Shown here in pieces: positions 44,295-52,720 of a DNA stretch of 64,000 bases. This stretch comes from Pedobacter kyungheensis (GTDB taxonomy: Bacteria; Bacteroidota; Bacteroidia; Sphingobacteriales; Sphingobacteriaceae), in assembly GCF_000812965.1 (NCBI RefSeq), contig NZ_JSYN01000009.1, positions 61,233-125,232 of the forward strand, in the 5' to 3' direction. Under the pieces are notes generated by a model, which was not told the origin of the DNA, made no database searches, and saw nothing but the letters and a program-made list of their open reading frames with translations. The first letter of the stretch is position 1. Each line of letters opens with the position of its first letter. The translations under genes and the position numbers were made by a program.

Positions 44295-44678
44295 ATGAAA
44301 TTATTTAAGCAAGCTTTTGTATTTGTTGTGCTCCTTGGCGTAGCGGTTACCGCTTGTAATAGAAATGATAAAGCCGAGGGAGAGAATAGTAACCTGAAAA
44401 CGGTTAAGGGTTTGTATAGTTTTGGTCCGGAAATGAAATCATTTACGCTTTGCGAAGATGGTCGTGAGTACTGGGTTAAAGACAGTGTAAAAACACTCGA
44501 ACTGTCTTACAGTAACCTGGGTTTCGAAAAGCCTTATGAGCCTGTATACGTAGAACTGGAAGGTTTTTTTGCCAAATCAGATACTGCAAGCGTTTCGGCT
44601 GATTTTGACTCGACATTGGTGGTTACCAAGGTGTTAAAAATCAGCAAGGAAATTCCTGATGGGCCTTGTGCACAATAA
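44295..44678 (+). CDS. Small lipoprotein, possibly NlpE-like
   Basis: A lipoprotein of 127 residues: signal MKLFKQAFVFVVLLGVAVTAC with lipidated C21. The mature part has a short beta-rich pattern, KGLYSFGPEMKSFTLCEDGREYWV, which resembles the repeat unit of NlpE-type copper-response lipoproteins. Two further cysteines (in LCEDG and the C-terminal GPCAQ) could pair. It starts one base after the permease stop codon, so co-expression with a lipoprotein-sorting permease is likely. Function unknown. Confidence 0.7.
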   Translation: MKLFKQAFVFVVLLGVAVTACNRNDKAEGENSNLKTVKGLYSFGPEMKSFTLCEDGREYWVKDSVKTLELSYSNLGFEKPYEPVYVELEGFFAKSDTASVSADFDSTLVVTKVLKISKEIPDGPCAQ

Positions 44679-44702
44679 TTAAAATATCCCTTTCAAACGC
44701 AC

Positions 44703-45077
44703 TGGTTCGTGTCTGCACGAACCATATACACATGCATTAATCTATCAGTTGGGAGCCTCACCGACCGAAATAAGATACTAACCAGGATAATAGCCAGACT
44801 GATTTATTTGGAGCGCAATGGCCAGTTTTTATCGGTCGCCGCAGTCCTGCTTTACGCTAATCTGATGCTGGTTTACTCCTTTAGTGATAAAGCATCAGAA
44901 TCGCTGCATCCGATAGCTATCGGATCAGGGCTATTTTTGAGCGGTTTGTGCTGCTATAAATACTAGCCCTGCAATTATCTTGGTTCGTGTCTGCACGAAC
45001 CATTCCGGTTAACCCATCGGCTGGTGTTTTCACCTGCCGAAATATTGGCTAAGCTGGTTGGTGCAGACACCAACCAG
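44703..45077. repeat. Three hairpins of the GTG-YCTR-CAC family in the 461-base gap
   Basis: GGTTCGTGTCTGCACGAACC occurs twice (44704-44723 and 44982-45001), each a perfect 8-bp stem with a TCTG loop and one further T-A pair outside. A third hairpin, CTGGTTGGTG-CAGA-CACCAACCAG (45054-45077), has a perfect 10-bp stem and the complementary loop. The intervening 257 bases hold one weak ORF, not accepted as a gene. Confidence 0.8.
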
Positions 45078-45088
45078 GACGCAAACAA

Positions 45089-45119
45089 AAAAGGCTCACA
45101 ATTTCATTGCGAGCCTTTT
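45089..45119 (-). terminator. Terminator of the xylose symporter gene
   Basis: AAAAGGCTC (45089-45097) pairs with GAGCCTTTT (45111-45119), extended inward by CAA/TTG past one mismatch. On the minus strand the stem ends in TTTT followed by TTGTTTGC. It lies 20 bases past the symporter stop. Confidence 0.8.
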
Positions 45120-45139
45120 GCATATTCTTGATTTTAATT

Positions 45140-46807
45140 TTACCAGAAGATCGAGTAAAGTGCAACTAAGATTCCGCACACTAACAACGATCCAACAGCA
45201 AATGAAGGGTGGACTTTAAACATACTCGTATCTACTTCTAAACCATGTGACTTGTCGCCTTTGCTGTTCTCGAACATACTAATGGCGTACATTACCACAA
45301 TACAGATTACAAATACAAAGCCCATTCTATCTAAGAAAGGTATTTCGTAAATTCCTTGTGCATTGGCTACCGAGAAGCCGAAATCATGCAGGAAAGAAAG
45401 ATCCATCATGCCTGGTAAGAATTTTAACAGTACAGATAAACCGAAACCACCAATGGTAGCAAATAATGCTGCATTCGAAGTTGTTTTTTTCCAGAAGAAA
45501 CCTAAAATAAACATGGCAAAAATACCAGGGCTTACAAAACCTGTATACTCCTGAATAAATTCGAAACCACCTTTTTTATCAATACCTAAGAATGGTGAAA
45601 TGGCGATTGCGATACCCATTGCGACAATTACTACCCAACGACCGGTTCTTACCAGTTTAAGCTCATTGGCTTCGGTATTAATGTGTTTTTTAAAGATATC
45701 TAAGGTAAAGATAGTAGAGATACTGTTGATTTTACCAGCTAAAGAAGCCACAATTGCCGCAGTTAAGGCCGCAAATGATAATCCTTTTAGTCCTGTAGGT
45801 AAGATATTCAATAAAGTAGGGTAAGCCCTGTCCGGACGAAGTTCGCCGCCTGGCATCATCGAATTTACATCAATACCAGTTTTTTCCTGATACAACATGT
45901 AAACTGCAATACCAGGTAAAACCACGATTAAAGGCATTAAAAGCTTTAAGAAGGCGGCAAATAAAATACCTGCCCTTGCTGTTTTTAAATCGGCACCTAA
46001 AGCACGCTGGGTGATGTACTGGTTACAACCCCAATAGTTTAAGTTTACAATCCACATACCACCAAGCAATACCGTCATACCAGGTAATGAAGCATAATTG
46101 GCACTATCTTTTTTGAAAATCATGTGGAAGTGATCAGGTGCTTTTTCTCTTAAGAATGCTAAGCCATCCAATACTCCTTTACCACCAAAGTGATCGCTCA
46201 CTAAGTTAAGGGCAAGATAGGTTGTGGCTAAACCACCGAAAATTAAGAATGCTACCTGGATTACATCGGTATAACCAATTACTTTCATACCGCCTAATGC
46301 GATAATTACAGCAAAAATGGCTAAGCCCATCATACAATACCAGAAACCAATGCCCGAAATACTGCTTACGGCCAGTGCACCTAAATATAGGATTGAGGTT
46401 AAGTTAACAACAACATATAATAACAACCAAAACACTGCCATAATCATGGCTACAGTACCATTGTAACGTTGACTCAGAAATTGCGGCATGGTGTAAATCT
46501 TATTTTTAAGATATACCGGAATGAAAAATGTAGCCACAATTACCAGGGTAGCAGCCGCCATCCATTCGTAAGTAGAAATAGCTAATCCCATTTTAAATCC
46601 GTCACCACTCATGGCTACAAATTGCTCAGCACTAATGTTCGAAGCAATTAATGAGGTACCAATTGCCCACCAGGTAAGTGAACCTTCTGCAAGGAAATAA
46701 TCCTTACTGCTCATCTGAGTTTGCTTCTTACGATGGTAAATCCAAAAACCATAAATTGCTACTATGGCAAAGTAGGCTAGAAAAATAATGTAATCTGTGA
46801 CTTTCAT
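45140..46807 (-). CDS. Sodium/sugar symporter (SSS family), probable xylose transporter
   Basis: An inner-membrane transporter of 555 residues with about fourteen hydrophobic segments, of the sodium:solute symporter family. Recognisable are the first helix region IIFLAYFAIVAIYGFWIYHRKK, FLAEGSLTWWAIGTSLIASNISAEQFVAMSGDGF (the SSS core helix 1) and NYWGCNQYITQRALGA, which is typical of the sugar-transporting vSGLT-like branch. It follows xylA by 125 bases on the same strand, so sodium-coupled xylose uptake is the best reading. Glucose or galactose transport cannot be excluded. Confidence 0.9.
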   Translation of the reverse strand: MKVTDYIIFLAYFAIVAIYGFWIYHRKKQTQMSSKDYFLAEGSLTWWAIGTSLIASNISAEQFVAMSGDGFKMGLAISTYEWMAAATLVIVATFFIPVYLKNKIYTMPQFLSQRYNGTVAMIMAVFWLLLYVVVNLTSILYLGALAVSSISGIGFWYCMMGLAIFAVIIALGGMKVIGYTDVIQVAFLIFGGLATTYLALNLVSDHFGGKGVLDGLAFLREKAPDHFHMIFKKDSANYASLPGMTVLLGGMWIVNLNYWGCNQYITQRALGADLKTARAGILFAAFLKLLMPLIVVLPGIAVYMLYQEKTGIDVNSMMPGGELRPDRAYPTLLNILPTGLKGLSFAALTAAIVASLAGKINSISTIFTLDIFKKHINTEANELKLVRTGRWVVIVAMGIAIAISPFLGIDKKGGFEFIQEYTGFVSPGIFAMFILGFFWKKTTSNAALFATIGGFGLSVLLKFLPGMMDLSFLHDFGFSVANAQGIYEIPFLDRMGFVFVICIVVMYAISMFENSKGDKSHGLEVDTSMFKVHPSFAVGSLLVCGILVALYSIFW

Positions 46808-46932
46808 TTAAGATAAGTTATTTGGTTTAGAAGGCTAAATGTAGTAAAATCATTAGTTAAATATCAAATTTTTTTGTTATAAAATGTTAAATTGACATTT
46901 ATTATTTTGTAACCTAATCTTTTAGCCTGCAA

Positions 46933-48264
46933 TTAGATGTATCTGTTAATTAAATTTTCCAGATACTCTTGTTTACCACTGCGTACTTCCGGTTCGCCGT
47001 TTTCTGCTGCATAATTTCTTAAATCTTCTAAACTTAGTTTACCCTGCTCAAACTCGGCGCCCTTGCCACCATCGAACGAAGCATAACGATCAGTCCTTGT
47101 TTTTTTGTAATCAGATTGCTGTAAAATGGCATCGGCAGTAACCAACGCTCTGGCAAAAATATCCATGCCACCTACATGTGCATAAAATAAATCTTTTGGA
47201 TCGGTAGAATTACGGCGGATCTTGGCATCGAAGTTTACACCTCCTCCTTGCAAGCCGCCACCCTCTAAAATAATCAGCATTGTTTCTGTCAGTTCATTAA
47301 TATCATTCGGAAACTGATCGGTATCCCAGCCGTTCTGGTAATCGCCACGATTGGCATCAATTGAACCTAATAACCCGTTATCTACAGCAACCTGCAGTTC
47401 GTGCTGGAAAGTATGTCCGGCAAGGGTTGCATGGTTAACCTCCAGGTTTAATTTAAAGTCGTTTAACAAGTCGTATTGCTGTAAAAAGCCCCTCACTGTA
47501 GCAGCATCGTAATCATACTGGTGTTTAGATGGTTCGCATGGCTTAGGCTCGATAAAGAAAGTGCCTTTAAAGCCTTGTTTACGTGCATAATCTTTAGCCG
47601 TATGTAAAAATCTGGCCAAATGCTCCTGCTCGCGTTTCATATTGGTATTGAGCAAACTCATATAACCTTCTCTGCCACCCCAGAAAACATAATTTTCACC
47701 TCCAAGTGCAATGGTAGCATCAAGTGCAGCTTTAACCTGCGCCGCGCCGTGTGCCAGTACATGAAAATCAGGATTGGTAGCTGCACCGTTCATGTAGCGT
47801 TTATGGCTAAATAAATTGGCTGTTCCCCAAAGTAACTTTACACCGCTTTCGGCTTGTTTTTGTTTGGCATAGGCCACCAAGGTTTCAAGCCTGCGCTCAT
47901 TTTCGGCAATATCGTCGGTATAATCTACCACATCCACATCGTGGAAACAGTAGTACGGAATCTGCATTTTGGTAATAAATTCGAAAGCCGCATCCATTTT
48001 ATCTTTTGCTCTTTCTATGGCATCTTTCTTTTCATCCCACGGGAAAATATGTGTTGCACCGCCAAAAGGATCGGCGCCATTGCCATTAAAAGAATGCCAG
48101 TATGCACAGGCAAATTTAAAATGCTCTTTCATGGTTTTGCCTGCCACTACTTTATTGGCATCGTACCACCTAAATGCTAATGGGTTATCGCTTGTTAAGC
48201 CCTCGAATTGAATCTGATCAATGCCTTTGAAAAATTCCTTGGCTCCTGTTACTGCTTTTGTCAT
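46933..48264 (-). CDS. xylA: Xylose isomerase
   Basis: A class II xylose isomerase of 443 residues converting D-xylose to D-xylulose. Conserved elements are [10 protein letters not shown] (catalytic His), [26 protein letters not shown] (metal ligands), [17 protein letters not shown] and GSIDANRGD. The length and N-terminal extension fit class II enzymes. It lies 63 bases after xylB, with a short repeat patch between them (48291-48331), and is followed by the symporter. Confidence 0.97.
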   Translation of the reverse strand: MTKAVTGAKEFFKGIDQIQFEGLTSDNPLAFRWYDANKVVAGKTMKEHFKFACAYWHSFNGNGADPFGGATHIFPWDEKKDAIERAKDKMDAAFEFITKMQIPYYCFHDVDVVDYTDDIAENERRLETLVAYAKQKQAESGVKLLWGTANLFSHKRYMNGAATNPDFHVLAHGAAQVKAALDATIALGGENYVFWGGREGYMSLLNTNMKREQEHLARFLHTAKDYARKQGFKGTFFIEPKPCEPSKHQYDYDAATVRGFLQQYDLLNDFKLNLEVNHATLAGHTFQHELQVAVDNGLLGSIDANRGDYQNGWDTDQFPNDINELTETMLIILEGGGLQGGGVNFDAKIRRNSTDPKDLFYAHVGGMDIFARALVTADAILQQSDYKKTRTDRYASFDGGKGAEFEQGKLSLEDLRNYAAENGEPEVRSGKQEYLENLINRYI

Positions 48265-48290
48265 GGTGTTTTTTTATTGCTGGTTTTTTG

Positions 48291-48331
48291 TTGATAGTCA
48301 GTCAGGCTATTAACGATTAACCATTGTCTAT
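48291..48331. repeat. Repeat patch between xylB and xylA, copy B of the TATGGTTGATAG family
   Basis: TTGATAGTCAG, GGCTATTAAC and GATTAACCATTGTCTAT repeat the words seen at 1714-1823 and 51028-51127. It occupies most of the 63-base gap and touches the xylB stop codon. No separate function is visible. Confidence 0.5.
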
Positions 48332-49812
48332 TTCCTGTTAATTTGTTTTACTAATATGTTTTTCCAATCCTGATAAATTGGTTCGTATGCTTCGCTGTTT
48401 TGTGGCTGTAAGGTTTTAATTGGTGCATGTTGTTTAAAAGCTTCTTCAGCACTGCTGAAAATGCCGGCACCAATGCCTGCTCCTAAGGCTGCACCAACAC
48501 TGCCATCGTTTTCGTAAAGCTCTACCGGAATACCTGTTACATCGACAAAGGTTTGGGCAAAAACATCACTTAAAAAAAGATTAGCGCGGCCAGCCCTGAT
48601 TACCTGCGGCCTCATGCCGTTCTCTCTCATAATGTCTAAACCATAACGAAAAGAAAAGGCTATGCCTTCCTGTACAGCCCTGAAAATATCTGCCTGGGTG
48701 TGCATATTTAGGTCGATACCCAATAATTGGGCGCCGGTATATTGATTGTTTAGCATACGTTCGGCTCCGTTGCCAAAAGCAAGCACTTTTAAACCGTTGC
48801 TGCCAATTGGTGCGGTAGCGGCCAGATTGTTTAATGCTGCGTAGGTTGATTGTGGCGCAAAAGTGTGTTTTGCCCACCTGTACATGCTACCGGTACCATT
48901 AATGCAAAGTAAAACCCCGGTATGTTTTTGTGCTTCGGTATAGGTTACGTGTGCAAAGGTGTTTACTCTCGATTGTTTATCGCAGGTCAAATCATCGCTC
49001 ACGCCATAAATAACACCCGATGTACCGGCAGTTGCGGCCACTTCGCCAGGTTTTAACACATTTAAAGATAATGCGTTGTTGGGCTGGTCGCCAGATTTGT
49101 AGGCCACCAGAATGCTCTGGCTTAGGCCAAGTTGGTTGGCAATATCTGCTTTTAAAACCCCGTGACTCGAGAATAGCGGCTTTATTTCTGGTATCAGATT
49201 ATTGCTCAGGCCATAATAATTCATGACATCTTTCGAGATTTCGTGCTGTTCAAAATCCCAAAAAATACCTTCAGAAAGGGCAGAGATACTGGTGGTAATG
49301 GCTCCGGTTAATTTCATCGCAATAAAATCGCCAGGGAGCATAATTTTATCAATCTGAGCATAAATTTCCGGTTCGTTAGCCTTTACCCAGGCCAGCTTTG
49401 AAGCGGTAAAATTACCCGGTGAGTTAAGTAAGTGTTTTAATGATTTTTCCTGACCAATGCTTTCAAAGGCCTGGTTACCCAGTTCAACGGCCCTGCTATC
49501 GCACCAGATGATGCTGTCGCTCAGTACATTTTGATCTTTATCTACCACCACCAGGCCATGCATCTGGTAGGCAATACCAATGGCACTGATATCTTTCGGG
49601 TTGAACAAGCCGGTTGCATTTAATTTTAAAATAGCCTGCTGTACATTTTGCCACCATTCGTTGGGCGATTGTTCTGCCCAGCCTGGTTTTAATGATTTGA
49701 TTGGGGTTTCTTCTTCGGGGTATTGAGCTGTAGCTATATTTTTTTGTGTTGCAAATTCTACAAGCGCAACTTTTATAGATGAGGTACCTAAATCAATCCC
49801 TAATAAATACAT
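48328..49812 (-). CDS. xylB: Xylulokinase
   Basis: A FGGY-family carbohydrate kinase of 494 residues phosphorylating D-xylulose. It opens with the phosphate-binding LLGIDLGTSSIKVAL, has the MHGLV substrate loop, ILVAYKSGDQPNNAL and TAGTSGVIYGV in the middle, and closes with VRAVQEGIAFSFRYGLDI-type and GRANLFLSDVFAQTFVDV elements of the FGGY C-terminal domain. First gene of the xylB-xylA-symporter cluster; a LacI-type palindrome lies 26 bases upstream of its ATG. Confidence 0.96.
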   Translation of the reverse strand: MYLLGIDLGTSSIKVALVEFATQKNIATAQYPEEETPIKSLKPGWAEQSPNEWWQNVQQAILKLNATGLFNPKDISAIGIAYQMHGLVVVDKDQNVLSDSIIWCDSRAVELGNQAFESIGQEKSLKHLLNSPGNFTASKLAWVKANEPEIYAQIDKIMLPGDFIAMKLTGAITTSISALSEGIFWDFEQHEISKDVMNYYGLSNNLIPEIKPLFSSHGVLKADIANQLGLSQSILVAYKSGDQPNNALSLNVLKPGEVAATAGTSGVIYGVSDDLTCDKQSRVNTFAHVTYTEAQKHTGVLLCINGTGSMYRWAKHTFAPQSTYAALNNLAATAPIGSNGLKVLAFGNGAERMLNNQYTGAQLLGIDLNMHTQADIFRAVQEGIAFSFRYGLDIMRENGMRPQVIRAGRANLFLSDVFAQTFVDVTGIPVELYENDGSVGAALGAGIGAGIFSSAEEAFKQHAPIKTLQPQNSEAYEPIYQDWKNILVKQINRK

Positions 49813-49837
49813 GGTTTTTGGCTAATTTTATATTTGG

Positions 49838-49859
49838 TTTATGCAAACGGTTGCATAAA
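49838..49859. promoter_or_regulatory. LacI-type operator upstream of xylB
   Basis: A 22-base palindrome with one central mismatch, core ATGCAAACGGTTGCAT, typical of LacI/GalR-family operators. A TATCTTTA box on the minus strand (49856-49863) overlaps its far edge, so a bound repressor would sit over the transcription start. No regulator gene is in the window; a xylose-responsive LacI-type protein is the inference. Confidence 0.7.
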
Positions 49860-49982
49860 GATAGCTGATAAAATATAAAACGCAAATTTTTTATAAAATC
49901 CCGGTGCTGTATGCTTAGTGAATGATTAAAGATTTTCGCCGGAATTTATATTTTTGTTTTTTTACACATTTAGAATTACGTT

Positions 49983-50318
49983 ATGCAAGAGATTAGCTGG
50001 GATGATTTCGAAAAAGTTGAATTAAGGGTTGGTACCATTTTAGAAGCTTTCGAATTTCCGGAAGCACGCAGGCCCGCTTATAAAGTTAAGGTCGATTTTG
50101 GTGAGTTTGGGATTAAAATGAGCAGTGCACAAATTACCAAACACTATACATTGGCCGAGCTACCCGGCAGACAGATTGTAGCAGTAACGAATTTTCCTAA
50201 AAAACAAATCGGAAAATTTATGTCAGAGTTTTTGGTTACCGGCTTTGCCGATGAAAACGGGGATATTGTGCTTACAGCTGTAGAGCGCAAAGTGCCGAAT
50301 GGCAGTAAGCTTATTTAG
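49983..50318 (+). CDS. csaA: CsaA-type tRNA-binding protein
   Basis: A small OB-fold protein of 111 residues, single domain. ISWDDFEKVELRVGTILEAFEFPEARRPAYKVKVDFG is the family opening, and KMSSAQITKHY and VTNFPKKQIGKFMSEFLVTGF are conserved. CsaA is a dimeric tRNA-binding protein with reported secretion-chaperone activity. It is monocistronic, divergent from xylB. Confidence 0.92.
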   Translation: MQEISWDDFEKVELRVGTILEAFEFPEARRPAYKVKVDFGEFGIKMSSAQITKHYTLAELPGRQIVAVTNFPKKQIGKFMSEFLVTGFADENGDIVLTAVERKVPNGSKLI

Positions 50319-50370
50319 CCTGGAAGAGCTGAAGCTTATTGTTCTTCCTGAGCACAGGCTTTTGTTTGCT

Positions 50371-50436
50371 AGCCCTGATTGAAGTGAAAGCCCGTAAACG
50401 AGGAACGAGTGCGGACTTGAAACGAAAAGCAGGACC
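50371..50436. repeat. AGCCCTGATT...GCAGGAC intergenic repeat
   Basis: A stretch after csaA built from AGCCCTGATTGAAG, AAAGCCCG, GTGCGGACTTG and AACGAAAAGCAGGAC, whose ends are partly complementary (GCCCTG with GCAGGAC). It resembles repeats that I recall following many genes in Bacteroidetes. The remaining gap to tadA shows no gene. Confidence 0.45.
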
Positions 50437-50548
50437 GAACTTAGTGGTTTGCACTGCAGTTGCGCTTCAAAAATAAATAAACTTGCTTTTGAAATATTGT
50501 TCACATCCTAACCTTCGAAACGGCGGAAGTCTTTACGCATTATAACCC

Positions 50549-50556
50549 TATCTTTG
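50549..50556 (+). promoter_or_regulatory. -7 box TATCTTTG immediately before tadA
   Basis: An exact TAnnTTTG match ending 4 bases before the ATG at 50561. Transcription normally starts a few bases past this box, so the message would have no leader. Confidence 0.5.
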
Positions 50557-50560
50557 CCGC

Positions 50561-51028
50561 ATGAGTTTTTATAATTTCGAAGATACCGATCCCGAAGCAG
50601 AAGATATTCATTACATGAAACTGGCCATAGAGGAAGCTAAAAAAGCTTTGGCTGATGATGAGATTCCTATAGGGGCGATTGTGGTGAGTAAAAACCGGAT
50701 TATTGGTCGCGGTTATAATTTAACCGAGCGATTTAACGATGTTACTGCCCATGCCGAAATGCAGGCTTTTACTTCTGCAGCACAAACCATAGGCGGTAAG
50801 TATTTAAAAGATTGTACACTTTATGTAACCATCGAGCCTTGTGTAATGTGCGCCGGTGCGAGTTACTGGACACAGATTGGCCGCATTGTTTATGGTGCCC
50901 GGGAAGAGAAAAGAGGCTTTATTTCTAAAGGAGCAAATTTGTTACATCCTAAAACGGTATTGAAAGGTGGCGTAATGGCAGAAGAATGTGCGGCCCTAAT
51001 GAAAGGGTTCTTTGCGAAAAAGAGATAG
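50561..51028 (+). CDS. tadA: tRNA-specific adenosine deaminase-type nucleoside deaminase
   Basis: A zinc-dependent deaminase of 155 residues with HAE motif (H64, E66 in AHAEMQAF) and PCVMC (C94, C97). The sequence around it (IPIGAIVVSKNRIIGRGYNL, ALMKGFFAKKR at the C-terminus) fits TadA, which edits adenosine-34 of tRNA-Arg to inosine. Guanine deaminase-type enzymes share these motifs and are the main alternative. Monocistronic, followed by a repeat patch. Confidence 0.88.
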   Translation: MSFYNFEDTDPEAEDIHYMKLAIEEAKKALADDEIPIGAIVVSKNRIIGRGYNLTERFNDVTAHAEMQAFTSAAQTIGGKYLKDCTLYVTIEPCVMCAGASYWTQIGRIVYGAREEKRGFISKGANLLHPKTVLKGGVMAEECAALMKGFFAKKR

Positions 51029-51127
51029 TTTATGGTTAATAGCCGATAGTTAATGGTGAGAAGGCCAATTGATGACATCAACTAGACCAATCTGACTATC
51101 AACTACGAACCATCAACTATTAACCAT
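51028..51127. repeat. Repeat patch after tadA, copy C of the TATGGTTGATAG family
   Basis: TATGGTTAATAGCCGATAGT on the left and ACCATCAACTATTAACCAT on the right, with the same vocabulary as 1714-1823 and 48291-48331. The arms are partly self-complementary. No gene is seen. Confidence 0.55.
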
Positions 51128-51243
51128 TTTTTGCGCTATTGAAATGACTGTTATTGTATTGATTATTAAAACTTTTAAGCAATACTGATATAGAGAAAAC
51201 CATTTGATGATAATAACATGAACAAATCTTAACGTTCTAATGT

Positions 51244-51251
51244 TATATTTG
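51244..51251 (+). promoter_or_regulatory. -7 box TATATTTG for the superoxide dismutase gene
   Basis: An exact TAnnTTTG match 38 bases before the ATG at 51290, giving a short leader of roughly 30 bases. No clear -33 element. Confidence 0.5.
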
Positions 51252-51289
51252 CTACAAGAAACATTTTTAAATCTTAAACATAAAACATT

Positions 51290-51898
51290 ATGGCTTTTGA
51301 ATTACCTGCGTTACACTACGCAACCGATGCATTAGAACCGCATATTGATAAAACTACCATGGAAATCCACCATGATAAACACCACCAGGCTTATGTTACC
51401 AACCTAAACAAAGCTTTAGAAGGTAAACCTGAAGCAACTGCTAAAATTGAAGACGTTGTAAAAAATATTTCAAAATTCCCTGCTGCTGTTAGAAACAATG
51501 GTGGTGGTCACTATAACCACTCTTTATTCTGGAATATTTTAGGCCCAAATAAAGGTGGCGAGCCAACTGGCGATTTAGCTAAAGCGATTAACGAAACTTT
51601 CGGTTCGTTTGCAGAGCTTAAAACTAAATTACAGGAAGCTGGCGCAACCCGTTTTGGTTCAGGTTGGGCCTGGTTATCAGTAGGTGCTGATAAAAAACTT
51701 CAGGTTTCTTCTACTCCAAACCAGGATAATCCTTTAATGGATATTGCTGAAGTAAAAGGTACACCAATTTTAGGTATTGATGTTTGGGAGCACGCTTACT
51801 ACTTAAAATATCAAAACAAACGTCCTGATTACTTAGCTGCAATCTGGAACGTGATTAACTGGGATGCAGTTGCTGAGCTTTACAAAAAAGCATTGTAA
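51290..51898 (+). CDS. Superoxide dismutase, Fe/Mn family
   Basis: A cytoplasmic superoxide dismutase of 202 residues. Metal ligands are H27 (MEIHHDKH), H77 (HYNHSLFW), D164 and H168 (DVWEHAYY). [11 protein letters not shown] together with Q145 in NQDNPLM favours the Mn or cambialistic type rather than strict Fe, but this cannot be settled by eye. It disproportionates superoxide to oxygen and peroxide. Single gene with its own -7 box and terminator; oxyR lies 0.8 kb downstream on the other strand. Confidence 0.96.
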   Translation: MAFELPALHYATDALEPHIDKTTMEIHHDKHHQAYVTNLNKALEGKPEATAKIEDVVKNISKFPAAVRNNGGGHYNHSLFWNILGPNKGGEPTGDLAKAINETFGSFAELKTKLQEAGATRFGSGWAWLSVGADKKLQVSSTPNQDNPLMDIAEVKGTPILGIDVWEHAYYLKYQNKRPDYLAAIWNVINWDAVAELYKKAL

Positions 51899-51918
51899 TT
51901 AAAACCCAATAAAATTTT

Positions 51919-51948
51919 AGAAAGTCCTGGCATAAACCGGGACTTTCT
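51919..51948 (+). terminator. Terminator of the superoxide dismutase gene
   Basis: AGAAAGTCCTGG (51919-51930) pairs with CCGGGACTTTCT (51937-51948), with one G-U pair and a six-base loop, followed by TGTTTT. It lies 21 bases past the stop. Confidence 0.85.
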
Positions 51949-51984
51949 TGTTTTAAGATAATTAAGTAACTTCGCAGATATTAA

Positions 51985-52446
51985 ATGTTTAACATGAAAA
52001 GGCTTGTAATTTTATTTGTAATTCTGGTTGGTGTAAACGGTTTGGTGCGTGCGCAACAGAATAAGATGCCCACCCCTACAGAAATCGCCCAAAAGAATGT
52101 AGATGAGCTGGATAAAAGGTTAAAACTAAATGGAACACAAAAAAGTGTGATTTACAGTTTTACCTATAACCAGGCTAAAGAACAAGCCGAGTTAATTAAA
52201 AGACAACAGGCCGGTAACTCGAAAGAAGAAGATGTAGATAAGTTCTATAAACTTCAGAACGAGACCAGCAAAAATATCCGCAATGTTTTAAGACCTGAGC
52301 AACAGCTTGAATATGATAAGGTTATTGAGGAGCGTTTAAGCGGAAAAAGCCAGAAAAACAAGAAAAAGAAAAAAGGCGAGGAAGAGGTTGAGAGCGATAT
52401 TAAAGGATTGCTGTCTGCACCACCGGTTGAAAAGCAAAACCAATAA
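51985..52446 (+). CDS. Secreted helical protein, Spy/LTXXQ-like, function unknown
   Basis: A protein of 153 residues with a signal peptide (VILFVILVGVNGLVRAQ). The start may be the ATG at 51985 or the one three codons later at 51994. The mature part is all-helical and highly charged (EIAQKNVDELDKRLKLNGTQKSVI and IRNVLRPEQQLEYDKVIEERLSG), a pattern seen in Spy/CpxP-like periplasmic proteins. A Lys-rich stretch (KSQKNKKKKKGEEE, about 124-137) and a short tail follow. No enzyme motif. Confidence 0.65.
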   Translation: MFNMKRLVILFVILVGVNGLVRAQQNKMPTPTEIAQKNVDELDKRLKLNGTQKSVIYSFTYNQAKEQAELIKRQQAGNSKEEDVDKFYKLQNETSKNIRNVLRPEQQLEYDKVIEERLSGKSQKNKKKKKGEEEVESDIKGLLSAPPVEKQNQ

Positions 52447-52489
52447 GGCTTAGCTTTCCTTTTTTTCAATCGCTCATTAATTTGAACAG

Positions 52490-52720
52490 ATGCCAGAAAT
52501 ACTCGTTGGCGCGGTAGTACTGGGGCTATTGTTGTCGCCACAGTTATTGGCAGGATTCCTGGCCAAAAGAACCGGCCGTAAATTCTGGTTCTGGTTTTTT
52601 ATCTCTTTTTTAATTCCCGTTATTTCATTGTTTATCCTCATCTTTTTAGAAGATAAAAACCCGGATACAGCAGGCTATAAGCTGGCTGATCATGTAGGCA
52701 AGGAAGGGGAATTAAGCTAA
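52490..52720 (+). CDS. Small membrane protein of 76 residues
   Basis: A short protein with two hydrophobic segments (about residues 4-22 and 32-53: EILVGAVVLGLLLSPQLLAGF and FWFWFFISFLIPVISLFIL) separated by KRTGRKF, and a polar tail. Function not recognised. Its last bases overlap the convergent oxyR gene by 4 bases. Confidence 0.6.
   Translation: MPEILVGAVVLGLLLSPQLLAGFLAKRTGRKFWFWFFISFLIPVISLFILIFLEDKNPDTAGYKLADHVGKEGELS

Noticed and set aside
44709..44966. Open frame of 85 codons between repeat hairpins
   Set aside because: It begins inside a hairpin repeat, has no promoter box or family signal, and its neighbours in the gap are repeats; a small membrane protein cannot be fully excluded.
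50223..50504. Minus-strand frame of 93 codons after csaA
   Set aside because: It overlaps csaA and an intergenic repeat and has no recognisable protein features.
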